Source: CAYQQQ01 sp964420125 (lineage in GTDB: Bacteria; Actinomycetota; Acidimicrobiia; Acidimicrobiales; Microtrichaceae). Taken from it: a DNA stretch of 64,000 bases. The position numbers and the translations under genes are program-made. The DNA lies in contig CAYQQQ010000014.1 of NCBI GenBank assembly GCA_964420125.1, positions 1-64,000 on the forward strand, written 5' to 3'. Below are positions 54,459 to 63,482 of this stretch, piece by piece. Position 1 is the first letter of the stretch, and each line of letters begins with the position of its first letter. The notes under the pieces were generated by a model. That model was given only the letters and a program-made list of their open reading frames with translations. It made no database searches and had not been told where the DNA came from.

Positions 54459-56819
54459 ATGACCGACGATCCCCACGCCCCCTATGCCGGCCATGAGGGA
54501 AGGGTGGGCCGGGTGCACGCCACCTCCGAGCCGTGGTGGCCGCCCCGGCCGACGCCGCGGGAGGGGGCGCCCAACATCGTGGTGATGATGTGCGACGACC
54601 TCGGCTACGCCGACCTGGGCTGCTACGGCTCGGAGATCCCCACCCCCCAGGTCGACCGGCTGGCCGCTGGAGGAGTCCGCTACACCGACTACCACTCCTA
54701 TCCCATGTGCTCGCCCACCCGGGCGGCGCTGCTCACCGGCCTGGAGCCGCACCGGGCGGGGGTGGGCCACGTCGTGCACTCCGACCCCGGGTTCCCCGGC
54801 TACGCCATGGAGCTCACCCACCTGGCACCCACCCTGGCCGAGCTGCTGCGCGGCGCCGGCTACCAGACCCTGATGGTGGGCAAGTGGCACCTGACCAAGG
54901 ACGGCGAGCAGAACGACGCCGGCGACCGCTCCTCCTGGCCCTGCCAGAGGGGCTTCGACCGCTACTACGGGGTGCTCGACGCCTTCACCAACCTCCACCA
55001 CCCCCACCGCCTGGTGGAGGACAACCACGCGGTGCGCACCGACCGGTACCCGGAGGGCTACTACGTCACCGACGACCTGACGGACCGGGCCATCTCCATG
55101 GTGCGCGAGGCCAAGGCCTCGAACCCGACCACGCCCTTCTTCCTCTACTTCTCCCACATCGCCGTCCACGCCCCGCTGCAGGCCAAGGCCGACGACATCG
55201 CCCGCCACCACGGCCGCTACGACGACGGCTGGGACGCGGTGCGGTCGCGGCGCTTCGAGCGACAGGGCCGGCTCGGGGTGCTCGCCGACGGCGCGGAGCT
55301 GTCGCCGCGCAACACCGAGGAGGGCGACGACGTGCCCGCATGGGACTCCCTCGACGAGTCCCGCCGGCGCCTGTACGCCCGCTACATGGAGGTGTACGCG
55401 GCCATGGTCGACAACGTCGACCAGAACCTGGGACGGCTCCGCACCGCCCTGGAGGAGATGGGCGAGTGGGACAACACGCTGTTCCTGTTCACCTCCGACA
55501 ACGGCGGCTCCCGCGAGGGCGAGGCCCAGGGCACCACCGCCTACTTCCGCACGCTGCACTGGGAGCGCCTCGGGCTCCCCCAGCCCTTCGAGGAGGACCT
55601 CGACCGCATCGACCGGGTGGGCGGACCCACCACCCTGTCGCACTACCCGCGCGGGTGGGCCATGGCGTCCAACACCCCGTTCCGGCTCTACAAGATCAAC
55701 GCCCACCGGGGCGGGCACTCGGTCCCCCTCGTGGTCTCCTGGCCGGCGGGCGGCGTCGGGAAGGACGGGGACGGCGACGGTGGTGGCGTCGGCAGCGGTT
55801 CCACCGGCGGCGCGCTGCGCCACCAGTACCTGCACGTGGTCGACCTGCTGCCCACCCTGTTGGAGGCCGCAGGGGTGGAACGGCCCGAGCGCTGGAACGG
55901 CGCTCCGGCCCTGCCGCTGCAGGGCACCTCGGCGCTGACCACCCTGTTCGACTCCGAGGCCCCGGGCCACGTCGGGGAGGTGATGGTGGAGTGCGAGGGC
56001 CACCGTGGCTATCGCCGTGACAGCTGGGAGGCCGTCGCCCGCCACCCTGGGCGTACGCCGTTCTCCGAGGACCGCTGGGAGCTGTTCGACATGGCGCGGG
56101 ATCCCTCCCAGGTGCACGACCTCGCCGACGCGCATCCCGAGCTGCTGGAGGAGCTGTGCCAGGCGTGGGAGCGCGCCGCCTGGGAGGACCAGGTGTTCCC
56201 ACTCGACGAGGGCACCGGTCTGCGGTTCCTGGTGCGGCCGCCGTGGACCGAGGTGTACGAGCGCCCCGTCACCCTGTTCCCCGGCGACACCACGTTGGAG
56301 CGGTGGCGGGCGCAGCGGCTGATCATGTGGCGCGACTGCGACATCACCGCCACGGTCGAGCTGTCACCGGGCGACCGGGGCGTGCTGGTCGCCCACGGCG
56401 ACCAGGGCGGCGGCTACGTGCTCTACCTCGACGACACCGGCGAGCTGGTGGCCGCCCACAACGGCTACGGCCTCGAGCGCGAGGTGCGGGGACCGGTGGT
56501 GCCACCGGGACCCCACGAGCTCACACTCGCCATCGGCGCTCCCGGCGGGGAGTTGTGGGACCTGTCGCTGGCCGTCGACGGGGCGACGGTGGCCTCCGAG
56601 ACCGGCTTCCGGGCGCTGATGGCCATGGCCCCCTTCGAGGGCATCGACGTGGGGATCGACCGTCGCTCCCCGGTGAGCTGGCCGCTCTACGAGCGCCACG
56701 GCGTCTTCCCCTTCACCGGCAGGCTGCGCCACGTCCGCTACCAACCGGGGCAGCCGGCGCCGGACGCCCCCACCCAGTTCCTCGACATGCTCAGGGAGTG
56801 GGGGCGCAGCTTCGAGTGA
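54459..56819 (+). CDS. Sulfatase-family hydrolase (arylsulfatase-like, Cys type)
   Basis: 786 residues. The alkaline-phosphatase superfamily core has metal-binding Asp46/Asp47 in MMCDDLGY, the formylglycine motif CSPTR with Cys84 and Arg88, VGKWHL and FTSDNGGS. A C-terminal beta domain of ~180 residues (from about residue 610) is additional. The Cys must be converted to formylglycine, and no activating enzyme is in the window. No clear signal peptide is visible. Being divergent from pstC2 across a Pho box suggests that it liberates phosphate as a phosphodiesterase or phosphonate monoester hydrolase, a known activity of this superfamily, rather than sulfate; that is inference. Confidence 0.85.
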   Translation: MTDDPHAPYAGHEGRVGRVHATSEPWWPPRPTPREGAPNIVVMMCDDLGYADLGCYGSEIPTPQVDRLAAGGVRYTDYHSYPMCSPTRAALLTGLEPHRAGVGHVVHSDPGFPGYAMELTHLAPTLAELLRGAGYQTLMVGKWHLTKDGEQNDAGDRSSWPCQRGFDRYYGVLDAFTNLHHPHRLVEDNHAVRTDRYPEGYYVTDDLTDRAISMVREAKASNPTTPFFLYFSHIAVHAPLQAKADDIARHHGRYDDGWDAVRSRRFERQGRLGVLADGAELSPRNTEEGDDVPAWDSLDESRRRLYARYMEVYAAMVDNVDQNLGRLRTALEEMGEWDNTLFLFTSDNGGSREGEAQGTTAYFRTLHWERLGLPQPFEEDLDRIDRVGGPTTLSHYPRGWAMASNTPFRLYKINAHRGGHSVPLVVSWPAGGVGKDGDGDGGGVGSGSTGGALRHQYLHVVDLLPTLLEAAGVERPERWNGAPALPLQGTSALTTLFDSEAPGHVGEVMVECEGHRGYRRDSWEAVARHPGRTPFSEDRWELFDMARDPSQVHDLADAHPELLEELCQAWERAAWEDQVFPLDEGTGLRFLVRPPWTEVYERPVTLFPGDTTLERWRAQRLIMWRDCDITATVELSPGDRGVLVAHGDQGGGYVLYLDDTGELVAAHNGYGLEREVRGPVVPPGPHELTLAIGAPGGELWDLSLAVDGATVASETGFRALMAMAPFEGIDVGIDRRSPVSWPLYERHGVFPFTGRLRHVRYQPGQPAPDAPTQFLDMLREWGRSFE

Positions 56820-56857
56820 GCGGTGCCGCTCCCGGCTCGCGCCGGTAGCGTCGAGGC

Positions 56858-58282
56858 GTGCGCGTCCGCACCCTGCGCCCGGCACCGATCGCCGCGACCC
56901 TGTCCGTCGGCGCGACCCTGCTGTGGATCTGGTGGGCCCACCACCGGGGCCCCAGCTGGTCGACCGCGATCCTGGCGATCGCCTTCGCATCTCAGGCGCT
57001 CTCGTTGTGGTTGCTGCGGGGCGGCCGGGCGGGCGCCGGGCTCCGACCCGCCACGTGGTTGGCGGCCGGTGCCATCGTGCTCGCGGCGTTGGCGCCGCTG
57101 CACGGCTCGCGGGACCTGTACCTCTACGACGCGTACGGCCGGGCGTTGGGTGTGCACCACATGAACCCCTTCACCGAGCCGCCGTCGAAGCTGGAGGATC
57201 CGGTGGAGGATCTCGTCGCCCCCCGCTGGCACTCCCAGCCCTCGCTGTACGGTCCCGGCTTCGTGAGCGGCGCGGCAGTGGTGGCGGTGGCCGCCGGCAC
57301 CTCCGAGCTGGCGATCCGGCTGGCGTGGCAGGCCGTGGCGGCCGCTGCGGCGCTCGTCGCCGTCGCCCTCGTCGCCCGCACCACCCGCGATCCGGCGGCG
57401 GTGGTGGCCCTCGGCGCCTCACCGGTGCTGCTGCTGGCCGTGAACGACGCGCACAACGACGTGCTGCTCGCCACCCTGCTGCTCGCCGCGGTGCTGCTGG
57501 TGCGGCGGTCCCAGGTGCTGGGCGGAGGCGGCGTGGCGGCGATCGCCCTCAGCGTGAAGCTGGTGGTGCTGGTCCCCCTCGCGGGCCTGGCGACCTGGAT
57601 CGCCGTGCAACGGGGCCACCGGGCGGCGGCGAGGTTCGCGGGGCCGGTCGTGGGGGCCGTCAGCATCGCCTACCTGCTCGCCGGGGGTGGGCGGGCGCTC
57701 GAGCCGTTGCGGCTCAGCTCGGGCAACGACAGCCGCTTCGCCCTCTGGCAGCACCTGCGCGCCACCCGGATGGAGGAGCTCCTCTCACGCGGAGTGCGGG
57801 ACCGCGTGGCCCTGGAGACCGTGCGTGCCGAGATGGCGAGCTGGGCGCTGGTGCTCGGCATCGTCGTGCTGGTCGTGGTCCTCTGGCGCTTCCGCCACGC
57901 CGTGAGGCCGGCTGAGGTGTGCGTGGCGGCCGGCCTCGTCGGACTGCTGAGCTCGGTGTACGTGATGCCGTGGTACGCGGCGGTGCTCGTACCGGTGGCG
58001 GCGACCGTGTGGAGCTCGCGTGCGGCCAGGCTGGCGTGGGTGCAGGGAGCGTTCATGGTGCTGGCCTACGCCGAGGGCACCGGTCACGATCCGACCGGCC
58101 CCCTGGGGATGCTCCTGGAGCGCCACGCTCCGATGATCGTGACGGCGATGCTGGTCGCCCTGGTGGTCTGGGTGGCTCCCTCGCGGACGCTCGGGGGGTC
58201 CCGAGGCGGGGACGGGCGCAGTCGCGGGCGGCGACCGGGTCGGAGGCCCACCGAGGCGACGGAGGCCCCGGCAGCCGTCTGA
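56858..58282 (+). CDS. Polyprenol-phosphate-mannose-type GT-C glycosyltransferase
   Basis: 474 residues, about 12 membrane segments, short basic cytoplasmic tail. The first large loop reads SRDLYLYDAYGRALGVHHMNPF followed by SLYGPG, which matches the MptA/MptB/PimE-like mannosyltransferases of Actinobacteria (an acidic residue plus Tyr-rich loop, then NPY/F and YGP). These add mannose from polyprenyl-phosphate-mannose to lipoglycans on the outer face of the membrane. GTG start 38 nt after the sulfatase gene. Substrate unverified. It is not in the exosortase operon but may feed the same glycans. Confidence 0.75.
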   Translation: MRVRTLRPAPIAATLSVGATLLWIWWAHHRGPSWSTAILAIAFASQALSLWLLRGGRAGAGLRPATWLAAGAIVLAALAPLHGSRDLYLYDAYGRALGVHHMNPFTEPPSKLEDPVEDLVAPRWHSQPSLYGPGFVSGAAVVAVAAGTSELAIRLAWQAVAAAAALVAVALVARTTRDPAAVVALGASPVLLLAVNDAHNDVLLATLLLAAVLLVRRSQVLGGGGVAAIALSVKLVVLVPLAGLATWIAVQRGHRAAARFAGPVVGAVSIAYLLAGGGRALEPLRLSSGNDSRFALWQHLRATRMEELLSRGVRDRVALETVRAEMASWALVLGIVVLVVVLWRFRHAVRPAEVCVAAGLVGLLSSVYVMPWYAAVLVPVAATVWSSRAARLAWVQGAFMVLAYAEGTGHDPTGPLGMLLERHAPMIVTAMLVALVVWVAPSRTLGGSRGGDGRSRGRRPGRRPTEATEAPAAV

Positions 58283-58296
58283 GCTACGGTGCCGAC

Positions 58297-59184
58297 GTGC
58301 CCGAGCTGCCCGAGATCGAGGCCCACGCAGAGCGGTTGACCGCCGGGTTCGCCGGCACGGTGCTGGAGCGCTTCGAGCCGCTCAGCTTCGCGGTGCTCAA
58401 GACGGCGGCGCTCGACCCGGGCCTGGCCGTCGGAGCGGTGCTGACCGGGGTCGGCCGGCGGGGGAAGCACCTCCTGGCCGGGTTCGCCGACCCGGAAGAT
58501 CCCTCCGCAGCGCCCGTCACCTTCGTGGTCCACCTGATGCAGGGCGGCCGTCTCGTGCCCGACGAGAAGCTGGCCGCGCGGCCCCGCGCCGGCCTCGCCC
58601 GGTGGCGGTTCGCGCAGGGCCCCTCCGGCGCCGAGCCCGAGGCCCCCGCTTTGCTGCTCACCGAGGCGGGCAGCGAGCGCAAGGCCGGGGTGTGGGTGCT
58701 CTCCGGCGACCCGCTCGCACAGGAGCCGCTCGTCGACCTGGGCCCCGACGCCGACCGGGTCGATCTCGCCGAGCTCACCGCCCTCGTGGCCGAGGCCCCC
58801 AACCAGCGGGTGCACGGGTTCCTGCGCGACCAGCACGTGATGGCGGGCCTCGGGCGGATGCTGGCCAACGAGGTCTGCCACCGGGCGAAGCTGTCGCCCT
58901 TCGCCATGACCGCCAAGCTCTCCGACGCGCAGGTCGCCGCCTTGCACGCCGCCATCCAGGCGTGCGTCGCCGACGCCCTGGCCCACGAGCGCACGCTGCC
59001 CGCCATGTCGCGCTCGGCGGACCGGCCCGGGGCCGTCCACCGCCGCAAGGGCTCGACCTGCCCCGTGTGCGCCGACACAATCCGGGCGGTGGAGTACCGG
59101 TCCTATGAGGTGGACTACTGCCCGCGCTGCCAGACCGACGGGCGGATCCTGGCCGACAACACGACCAGCAAGTTCCTCAAGTAG
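58297..59184 (+). CDS. Formamidopyrimidine-DNA glycosylase/endonuclease VIII family
   Basis: 295 residues. The N terminus PELPEIEAH supplies the catalytic Pro (after Met removal) and Glu, the Lys of GRRGKHLLAGF is the conserved beta-turn Lys, NQRVHGFLRDQHVMAGLGRMLANEV is the helix-two-turn-helix, and the C-terminal zinc finger has CPVC and CPRC. It is a base-excision repair glycosylase with AP-lyase activity for oxidised bases. The GTG start gives this exact N terminus and lies 14 nt after the mannosyltransferase gene. Fpg versus Nei cannot be split with certainty. Confidence 0.9.
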   Translation: MPELPEIEAHAERLTAGFAGTVLERFEPLSFAVLKTAALDPGLAVGAVLTGVGRRGKHLLAGFADPEDPSAAPVTFVVHLMQGGRLVPDEKLAARPRAGLARWRFAQGPSGAEPEAPALLLTEAGSERKAGVWVLSGDPLAQEPLVDLGPDADRVDLAELTALVAEAPNQRVHGFLRDQHVMAGLGRMLANEVCHRAKLSPFAMTAKLSDAQVAALHAAIQACVADALAHERTLPAMSRSADRPGAVHRRKGSTCPVCADTIRAVEYRSYEVDYCPRCQTDGRILADNTTSKFLK

Positions 59185-59194
59185 CCCCTCCCCG

Positions 59195-59242
59195 TTCTGT
59201 TGCACCGTGGCTCGCGGGGAGCGCGAGGTAGGGTGAGCAGAA
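59195..59242. repeat. Imperfect palindrome with TTCTG ends
   Basis: Arms 59195-59216 and 59221-59242 pair imperfectly (TTCTG/CAGAA ends, CACC and CTCGCG inner blocks conserved with mismatches). It shares TTCTGTT ends with the palindromes at 21343-21389 and 61596-61642 and sits between the glycosylase stop and the antiporter start. Confidence 0.5.
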
Positions 59243-59251
59243 GCACTGGCC

Positions 59252-60202
59252 GTGGACCGCCCGGAGGCATCGTTGGCCGCTGACCTCGGCATGCTCCTCG
59301 TGGGGGTGGTGCTGGCCGCGCTGGGCGGCGAGCTGTTCGTGCGCGGCGCCGTGGGGGCCGCTGCCTGGGCCCGCATCCCCGCCGGGTTGGTGGCGGTCAC
59401 CATCGCCGCCTTCGCCACCTCCACCCCCGAGCTCTCGGTGGGCATACAGGCCGCCCTGGCGGGGAAGCCGGAGCTGGCCGTGGGCGACGCCCTGGGTTCG
59501 AACGTGATGAACGTGGGGCTGGTGCTGGGCGCAGCGCTGCTCTTCGGCGCCGTGGCGGAGTCGCGGGCCCGGATCCGCCGGGAGCTCTCGGTGGCGCTGG
59601 TGGCGCCGGTGCTCACCCTGCTGGCGCTGGTCGACGGACGCCTGGCCCGCGCCGAGGCGGTGGTGCTGCTGGTGCTGTTCCTGGTGTGGCTGGTGCTGGT
59701 CGGGCGCGAGGCGCTGCGGGAGCGCTCGGCGGCCGAGGAGGTGCTCGGCGCCCGGGCCGGGTGGCGGGTGCCTGCGCTGTTCGTGGCCGGGCTGGTCGCT
59801 CTGGTGCTGGCCGGGCGGTTCATCGTGGAGGCCGCCAAGGGCATCGGCGCCGAGCTGGGTCTGGATCCCTTCGTGGTCGGCGCCACCCTGGTCGCCATCG
59901 GCACCTCCACCCCCGAGCTGGCCACCACCCTCATCTCCCGATGGCGGGGCCACACCGAGGTGGGCATCGGAACCGTGCTGGGGAGCAACGTGTTCAACAA
60001 CCTGTGGATCGTGGGGGTGGTCGCCCTGATCGAGCCGGCCCGGACGTCGGCATCGGAGGTGATGGTGGCGGTGGTGGCCGGCGTGTTGTGCCTGCTGGTG
60101 CTGATCCCCACCCGCGGGGGCTGGATCCCCCGGTGGCGGGGACCGGTGCTGCTCGGCCTCGCCGGCGCCTACATGGCCGTCACGATCGCCCTCGGCCCCT
60201 GA
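59252..60202 (+). CDS. Calcium/cation antiporter, CaCA family
   Basis: 316 residues with the two inverted CaCA repeats. Repeat 1 has ATSTPELSVGI and GDALGSNVMNVGLVLG; repeat 2 has GTSTPELATTL and GTVLGSNVFNNLWIVG; the Glu residues of STPEL bind the cation. Ten to eleven membrane helices are expected. It exchanges Ca2+ (or another cation) for Na+ or H+. GTG at 59252 or ATG at 59291 (13 codons on) could be the start; the upstream palindrome reaches to ten bases before the GTG. Confidence 0.9.
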   Translation: MDRPEASLAADLGMLLVGVVLAALGGELFVRGAVGAAAWARIPAGLVAVTIAAFATSTPELSVGIQAALAGKPELAVGDALGSNVMNVGLVLGAALLFGAVAESRARIRRELSVALVAPVLTLLALVDGRLARAEAVVLLVLFLVWLVLVGREALRERSAAEEVLGARAGWRVPALFVAGLVALVLAGRFIVEAAKGIGAELGLDPFVVGATLVAIGTSTPELATTLISRWRGHTEVGIGTVLGSNVFNNLWIVGVVALIEPARTSASEVMVAVVAGVLCLLVLIPTRGGWIPRWRGPVLLGLAGAYMAVTIALGP

Positions 60203-60260
60203 GCACCGACGACCGACGCGCCGCCCACCCCGTGCTGCGGCGCGCACCCGTGCTGCGCGC

Positions 60261-60332
60261 CGCACACCGCACCGCGTGGTGCGCCGCACACCGCACCGCG
60301 TGGTGCGCCGCACACCGCACCGCGTGGTGCGC
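60261..60332. repeat. 24-bp tandem repeat, three perfect copies
   Basis: Copies at 60261-60284, 60285-60308 and 60309-60332 are identical. Each unit contains the short palindrome GCACCGCGTGGTGC, so the array can fold into a series of small hairpins. It is likely a variable-number locus. Confidence 0.85.
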
Positions 60333-60357
60333 CTTCAGATCACCTCTGAAGGCGCAC
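60327..60357. terminator. 12-bp perfect hairpin between convergent genes
   Basis: Arms 60327-60338 (GTGCGCCTTCAG) and 60346-60357 (CTGAAGGCGCAC) pair perfectly with a 7-nt loop. It sits between the converging antiporter and mdh genes and may act as a bidirectional terminator or transcript stabiliser; there is no T run on either side. Confidence 0.5.
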
Positions 60358-60514
60358 GAGACCCCATGTCGATCGCTCCGCCTCCAGACTCCACCCGAAG
60401 GCACACAGGCACTCCGAGTCGAGCGGCAGGTTCGTCGGGTCAGGGAAACCCGGCGGTCCGCCAAGGTGCACTGCCCAGTGTGCATCCCCGACGCACCTGG
60501 TCAGATCAGCCCGG

Positions 60515-61504
60515 TCAGATCAGGTCGAGCTCCGCCACCGCGTCGCGCTCCTCGGCCAGCTCGCCCACCGAGGCGTCGATGCGGGCGCGGGAGAAGTCGT
60601 CGATCTCGAGGCCCTGCACGATCGAGTAGTCGCCCCCGGCGCACGTGCACGGGAACGAGGAGATCAGGCCCTCGGGCACCCCGTAGGAGCCGTCGGAGGG
60701 CACCGCCATCGACACCCAGTCACCCTCGGGGGTGCCCAGGTGCCAGGAGCGGACGTGGTCGATGGCGGCGTTGGCGGCGGAGGCCGCCGAGGAGGCGCCC
60801 CGGGCGTCGATCACCGCCGCACCCCGCTTGGCGACGGTGGGGATGAAGTCGTCCTCGATCCAGCGCTGGTCATCCACGGCCTCGGCCGCGGTGCGGCCCC
60901 CCACCTCGCAGTGGAACAGGTCGGGGTACTGGGTGGTGGAGTGGTTGCCCCAGATCGTCATCCGGGTGATCTCGCTCACCGGCACGCCCAGCTTGGCGGC
61001 GAGCTGGGCCTTGGCCCGGTTGTGGTCCAGCCGGGTCATGGCGGTGAACCGGCCGGGATCCAGGTCGGCCGCGTTGCTCATGGCGATGAGGGAGTTGGTG
61101 TTGGCAGGATTGCCGACCACCAGCACCTTGATGTCCCTGGCGGCCGATCGGCTCAGGGCTTCGCCCTGGGGCTTGAAGATGCCACCGTTGGCGGTGAGCA
61201 GGTCGGAGCGCTCCATGCCGGCCTTGCGGGGCATCGCCCCCACCAGCAGGGCGACGTCGGCATCGCCGAAGGCGACGTCGGGATCGTCGGTCTCCACCAT
61301 GCCGGCCAGCAACGGGAAGGCGCAGTCCTCCAGCTCCATGGCGACGCCCCGCAGGGCGTTGAGGGCCGGGGTGATCTCGAGCATCTGGAGGATCACCGGC
61401 TGGTCGCCGCCCAGCATCGCCCCGCTGGCGATGCGGAACAGCAGGGAGTAGCCGATCTGGCCGGCGGCGCCGGTGACGGCGACACGGAGGGGGGCGGTGG
61501 ACAC
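60515..61504 (-). CDS. mdh: Malate dehydrogenase
   Basis: 329 residues. NAD-binding VAVTGAAGQIGYSLLFRI at the N terminus, substrate Arg residues in VGAMPRKAGMERSDLL, VVGNPANTNSLIA, the catalytic Asp in LDHNRAKAQLA and the catalytic His in TIWGNHSTTQYPD mark the MDH type 2 (cytosolic-like, Thermus-type) group. It interconverts malate and oxaloacetate in the TCA cycle. GTG start at VSTAPLRVAV with GAGGAG upstream; the longer frame has no better start. Confidence 0.95.
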   Translation of the reverse strand: MSTAPLRVAVTGAAGQIGYSLLFRIASGAMLGGDQPVILQMLEITPALNALRGVAMELEDCAFPLLAGMVETDDPDVAFGDADVALLVGAMPRKAGMERSDLLTANGGIFKPQGEALSRSAARDIKVLVVGNPANTNSLIAMSNAADLDPGRFTAMTRLDHNRAKAQLAAKLGVPVSEITRMTIWGNHSTTQYPDLFHCEVGGRTAAEAVDDQRWIEDDFIPTVAKRGAAVIDARGASSAASAANAAIDHVRSWHLGTPEGDWVSMAVPSDGSYGVPEGLISSFPCTCAGGDYSIVQGLEIDDFSRARIDASVGELAEERDAVAELDLI

Positions 61505-61595
61505 GTTGGCTCCTCGGGACGTGGGGGATGAAGGTGCGCCTGCAACGCTACCGACGCCGGCCGGCCACCCCCAAAGCCGCAACGTCCTTCCGCCG

Positions 61596-61642
61596 TTCTG
61601 TTCACCTCACGTCGCGCTGGGCGCGATGTGAGGTGAACAGAA
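61596..61642. repeat. 22-bp near-perfect palindrome with TTCTGTT ends
   Basis: Arms 61596-61617 and 61621-61642 are reverse complements with one mismatch, separated by TGG. The ends are TTCTGTT and AACAGAA as in the hairpin at 21343-21389. It lies between the starts and ends of mdh and the ABC exporter gene, upstream of mdh. Confidence 0.75.
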
Positions 61643-61679
61643 GCGGGCGGCGACAGCGGGGTCAGACGTCGCAGCGGGG

Positions 61680-63482
61680 TCAGGCGTCGCGGCGGGTGTT
61701 GCCGAGCCACGACTCGTGCAGCCCGCCGTACACCCCGCCCTCGGCCAGCAGCTCGGCGTGGGTGCCGTCCTGCACCACCCGTCCCCGGTCGAACACGATG
61801 ACCCGGTCGGCGGCCTCGGCGGTCGACAGCCGGTGGGCGATGCTCACCGTCGTGCGGCCCCGGGCCAGGGCGGCCAGCGCCTCGCCCAGCTTGCGTTCCG
61901 TCTCCGGGTCGATCGCCGAGGTGGCCTCGTCCAGGATGAGCAGGCCGGGATCGGCGAGCTGGGCCCGGGCCAGGGCGACGAGCTGCCGCTCGCCCACCGA
62001 CAGGGCGTCGCCCCGCTCGCCCACCGCGGTGGCCAGGCCGTCGGGCAGCCCCTGCACCCACTCGCCGAGCCCCAGCGCCTCGAAGGCGCCGAGCACCTCG
62101 TCGTCGGTGGCGTCGGGCCGGCCGTAGCGCACGTTGTCGAGCACCGTCGTGTCGAACAGGAACCCGTCCTGGGGCACCAGCCGCACCGCAGCGGCCCGCT
62201 GCACCCGGTCGGCGAGTCGCAGGTCCACCCCTCCCACCACGATCCGCCCCGCGTCCGGATCGGCGAGGCGGCACAGCAACTTCGCCAGGGTGGTCTTGCC
62301 GGAGCCGGTCTCCCCCACGATGGCCACGTTCTGCCCGGCGGGCACCCGCAGGTCGATCCCGTGCAGCACCGGGCGGCCGGCCTCGTAGGCGAACTCCACC
62401 CCGTCCACATCCACGTCCAACGGACCGACCGGCAGCGGGGTGCCGTCCTCGGGCTCCACGACGTCGATGGGCTCGTCGAGCAGGTCCAGCACCTTGCGCC
62501 AGCCGGCCAGCGCCGTCTGGGTCTGGTCGAGCACCTCGCCGATCTCGGCCACCGGCTGCACGATCAGGTTGGTGATGAACAGGCAGGCCACGAGGGTCCC
62601 GGCCGCCATCCCCCAACCCGGCCCCCACCAGGCGCCCACCCCCACCACCGCCGCCAGGGTGAGGCCGCTGAACACGTCGGAGACCGGGAACATGATGGCG
62701 AAGAAGAAGCGGGCCCGCAGCTGGCTGCGGTACTGCCGCTCGACGGCGGCGTGCAGCTCGCGCCGACGGCGGGCGACCGCGCCGTAGGAGCGCAGCACCC
62801 GGATCCCACCGACCGTCTCCGAGATCGCCGAGAGGGTCTCGGCCACCTTGGTGCGCAGGTCGTCGTAGGCGGCGAGCTGGCGCGACTGCACCAGCCGCAT
62901 GATGGGTGCCACCGGCAGCAGGACCAGCACCACCACCACGGCGAGCTGCCACTGGTAGACGGCCATCACCACGACCGCCACCACGATCATCGTCAGGTTC
63001 ACCACCCAGGAGATCGCCCCCCAGGAGGCGAACTGCGCGAGGGTCTCGATGTCGGAGGTGACCCTGGCGACCAGCACGCCCCGGCGCGACTCGTTGTGGT
63101 GCGACAGGCTGAGGTCGTGCACGTGGGCGAACGCCCGGGTGCGCAGACCGACCAGCACGCGCTCGGCGGTGGTGAGCAGGCGCAGGTAGGTGAAGCGGTC
63201 GAGCACGGCGAAGGCGACCACCGCCACGAACGCCGCCACGCTGGCACCGATCACGAAGTCCCAGTCGGGCCCCTCGTCGGTGAACCCCCTGTCCAGGATC
63301 TGCTGGATGGCGATGGGCACCACGAGTCGTCCCGCCGCGCCGACGAGCGCGAAGGAGACCGACGCCACGAACCCCGTGCGCAGCTCCGGGGACGCACGCA
63401 CCCCGGCGCGCAGCACCTCGAGCGCCTTCACCGGCTCCTGGCGGTCCTCCTCGAGCGCGGCGGCGGGGTCGAGCAGGGTCAC
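61680..63482 (-). CDS. ABC exporter half-transporter (membrane plus ATPase domains)
   Basis: 600 residues. Six membrane helices (~40-310) are followed by an ATPase domain (~360-590) with Walker A GETGSGKTT, signature LSVGERQ (usual LSGGQ altered to SVGERQ), Walker B LLILDEATSAIDP and the switch His in IAHRLST. It starts with GTG, overlapping the stop of the next ABC gene by four bases, so the two form a heterodimeric exporter; the unusual signature suggests that one of its two ATP sites works differently from the other. Substrate unknown (drug, lipid or peptide). Confidence 0.9.
   Translation of the reverse strand: MTLLDPAAALEEDRQEPVKALEVLRAGVRASPELRTGFVASVSFALVGAAGRLVVPIAIQQILDRGFTDEGPDWDFVIGASVAAFVAVVAFAVLDRFTYLRLLTTAERVLVGLRTRAFAHVHDLSLSHHNESRRGVLVARVTSDIETLAQFASWGAISWVVNLTMIVVAVVVMAVYQWQLAVVVVLVLLPVAPIMRLVQSRQLAAYDDLRTKVAETLSAISETVGGIRVLRSYGAVARRRRELHAAVERQYRSQLRARFFFAIMFPVSDVFSGLTLAAVVGVGAWWGPGWGMAAGTLVACLFITNLIVQPVAEIGEVLDQTQTALAGWRKVLDLLDEPIDVVEPEDGTPLPVGPLDVDVDGVEFAYEAGRPVLHGIDLRVPAGQNVAIVGETGSGKTTLAKLLCRLADPDAGRIVVGGVDLRLADRVQRAAAVRLVPQDGFLFDTTVLDNVRYGRPDATDDEVLGAFEALGLGEWVQGLPDGLATAVGERGDALSVGERQLVALARAQLADPGLLILDEATSAIDPETERKLGEALAALARGRTTVSIAHRLSTAEAADRVIVFDRGRVVQDGTHAELLAEGGVYGGLHESWLGNTRRDA

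Larger units (their letters stand above)
60203..60514. other. Intergenic region between convergent genes with repeats
   Basis: 312 nt without a gene, between the antiporter and malate dehydrogenase genes, which converge. It contains a 24-bp tandem repeat in three copies (60261-60332), a 12-bp hairpin (60327-60357) and, just at the mdh stop, two copies of GGTCAGATCAG. The rest (60360-60490) holds nothing I can name. Confidence 0.75.

Noticed and set aside
60261..60332. CRISPR array
   Set aside because: The three copies are directly adjacent without spacers and there are no cas genes.
61596..61642. GTTCACC in the palindrome read as another Pho box
   Set aside because: It occurs once per arm as part of an inverted repeat, not as 11-nt direct repeats, and no phosphate gene is adjacent.
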